From positions 1-17,442 of the forward strand of contig WELB01000010.1 in NCBI GenBank assembly GCA_009602725.1: 17,442 bases of DNA, written 5' to 3'. This document shows, piece after piece, positions 17,396-17,442 of this stretch. The position numbers and the translations under genes were made by a program. The notes under the pieces are model-generated. The model was not told the origin of the DNA. It worked only from the letters and a program-made list of their open reading frames with translations, and ran no database searches. This stretch comes from Spirogloea muscicola (taxonomy: Eukaryota; Streptophyta; Zygnematophyceae; Spirogloeales; Spirogloeaceae). Position 1 is the first letter of the stretch. Each line of letters opens with the position of its first letter.

Positions 17396-17442
17396 GGCCG
17401 CCGGCGGCACGCGCGGAGCGGGCGCCGCGCGAGCCGGCGGCT

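Overview
This window is a chromosome end of a green alga. The first 28 bases are four CCCTAAA units, the plant/green-algal telomere repeat read toward the chromosome interior. Unique genes are GC-rich with several short GT-AG introns, and three of the four encode proteins typical of Viridiplantae plastids or membranes. A hardening-type chloroplast LEA protein and a LINE-rich subtelomere both fit a trebouxiophyte such as Chlorella or Coccomyxa; that placement is inference.

Layout. (1) 1-28 telomere, fused within a few bases to the open coding frame of a choline-transporter-like (SLC44/CTL) gene that has lost its 5' end (about 29-2605, six exons, +). (2) 2606-8000 is a graveyard of non-LTR retrotransposon pieces. 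It holds one long degenerate copy (about 4880-6797, +) with reverse-transcriptase motifs, a Cys/His zinc finger and a restriction-like-endonuclease-like domain, plus many 5'-truncated 3' ends on both strands. The pieces share a C-terminus close to 'DLYVLTRGY-stop' and a few types of 3' tail. One tail type contains a GGGCTGG/CCAGCCC hairpin. One 135-bp tail insertion is flanked by a perfect 17-bp target-site duplication. (3) 8094-9778 is a chloroplast LEA gene (four exons, +) behind a cluster of ACGT-core (ABRE/G-box) sites. (4) 9830-10420 is an AT-rich island, followed by about 700 bp without recognisable genes. (5) 11400-12460 is a second block of retrotransposon ends, one of which lies about 140 bp upstream of the next gene. 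(6) 12598-15939 is a nine-exon gene (+) for a chloroplast S1-domain RNA-binding protein. An undetermined base at 12602 breaks its reading frame. (7) 16409-17395 is a convergent three-exon gene (-) for organellar (probably chloroplast) ribosomal protein bS21, apparently using a GC-AG intron and possibly running off the window.

The unique genes do not form one pathway. The last two are convergent neighbours that both serve chloroplast RNA or translation. The LEA gene carries the promoter architecture of a cold/desiccation response, and the CTL gene may be a casualty of telomere healing. The most unusual content is the retrotransposon family with a conserved C-terminus and structured tails in the subtelomere.
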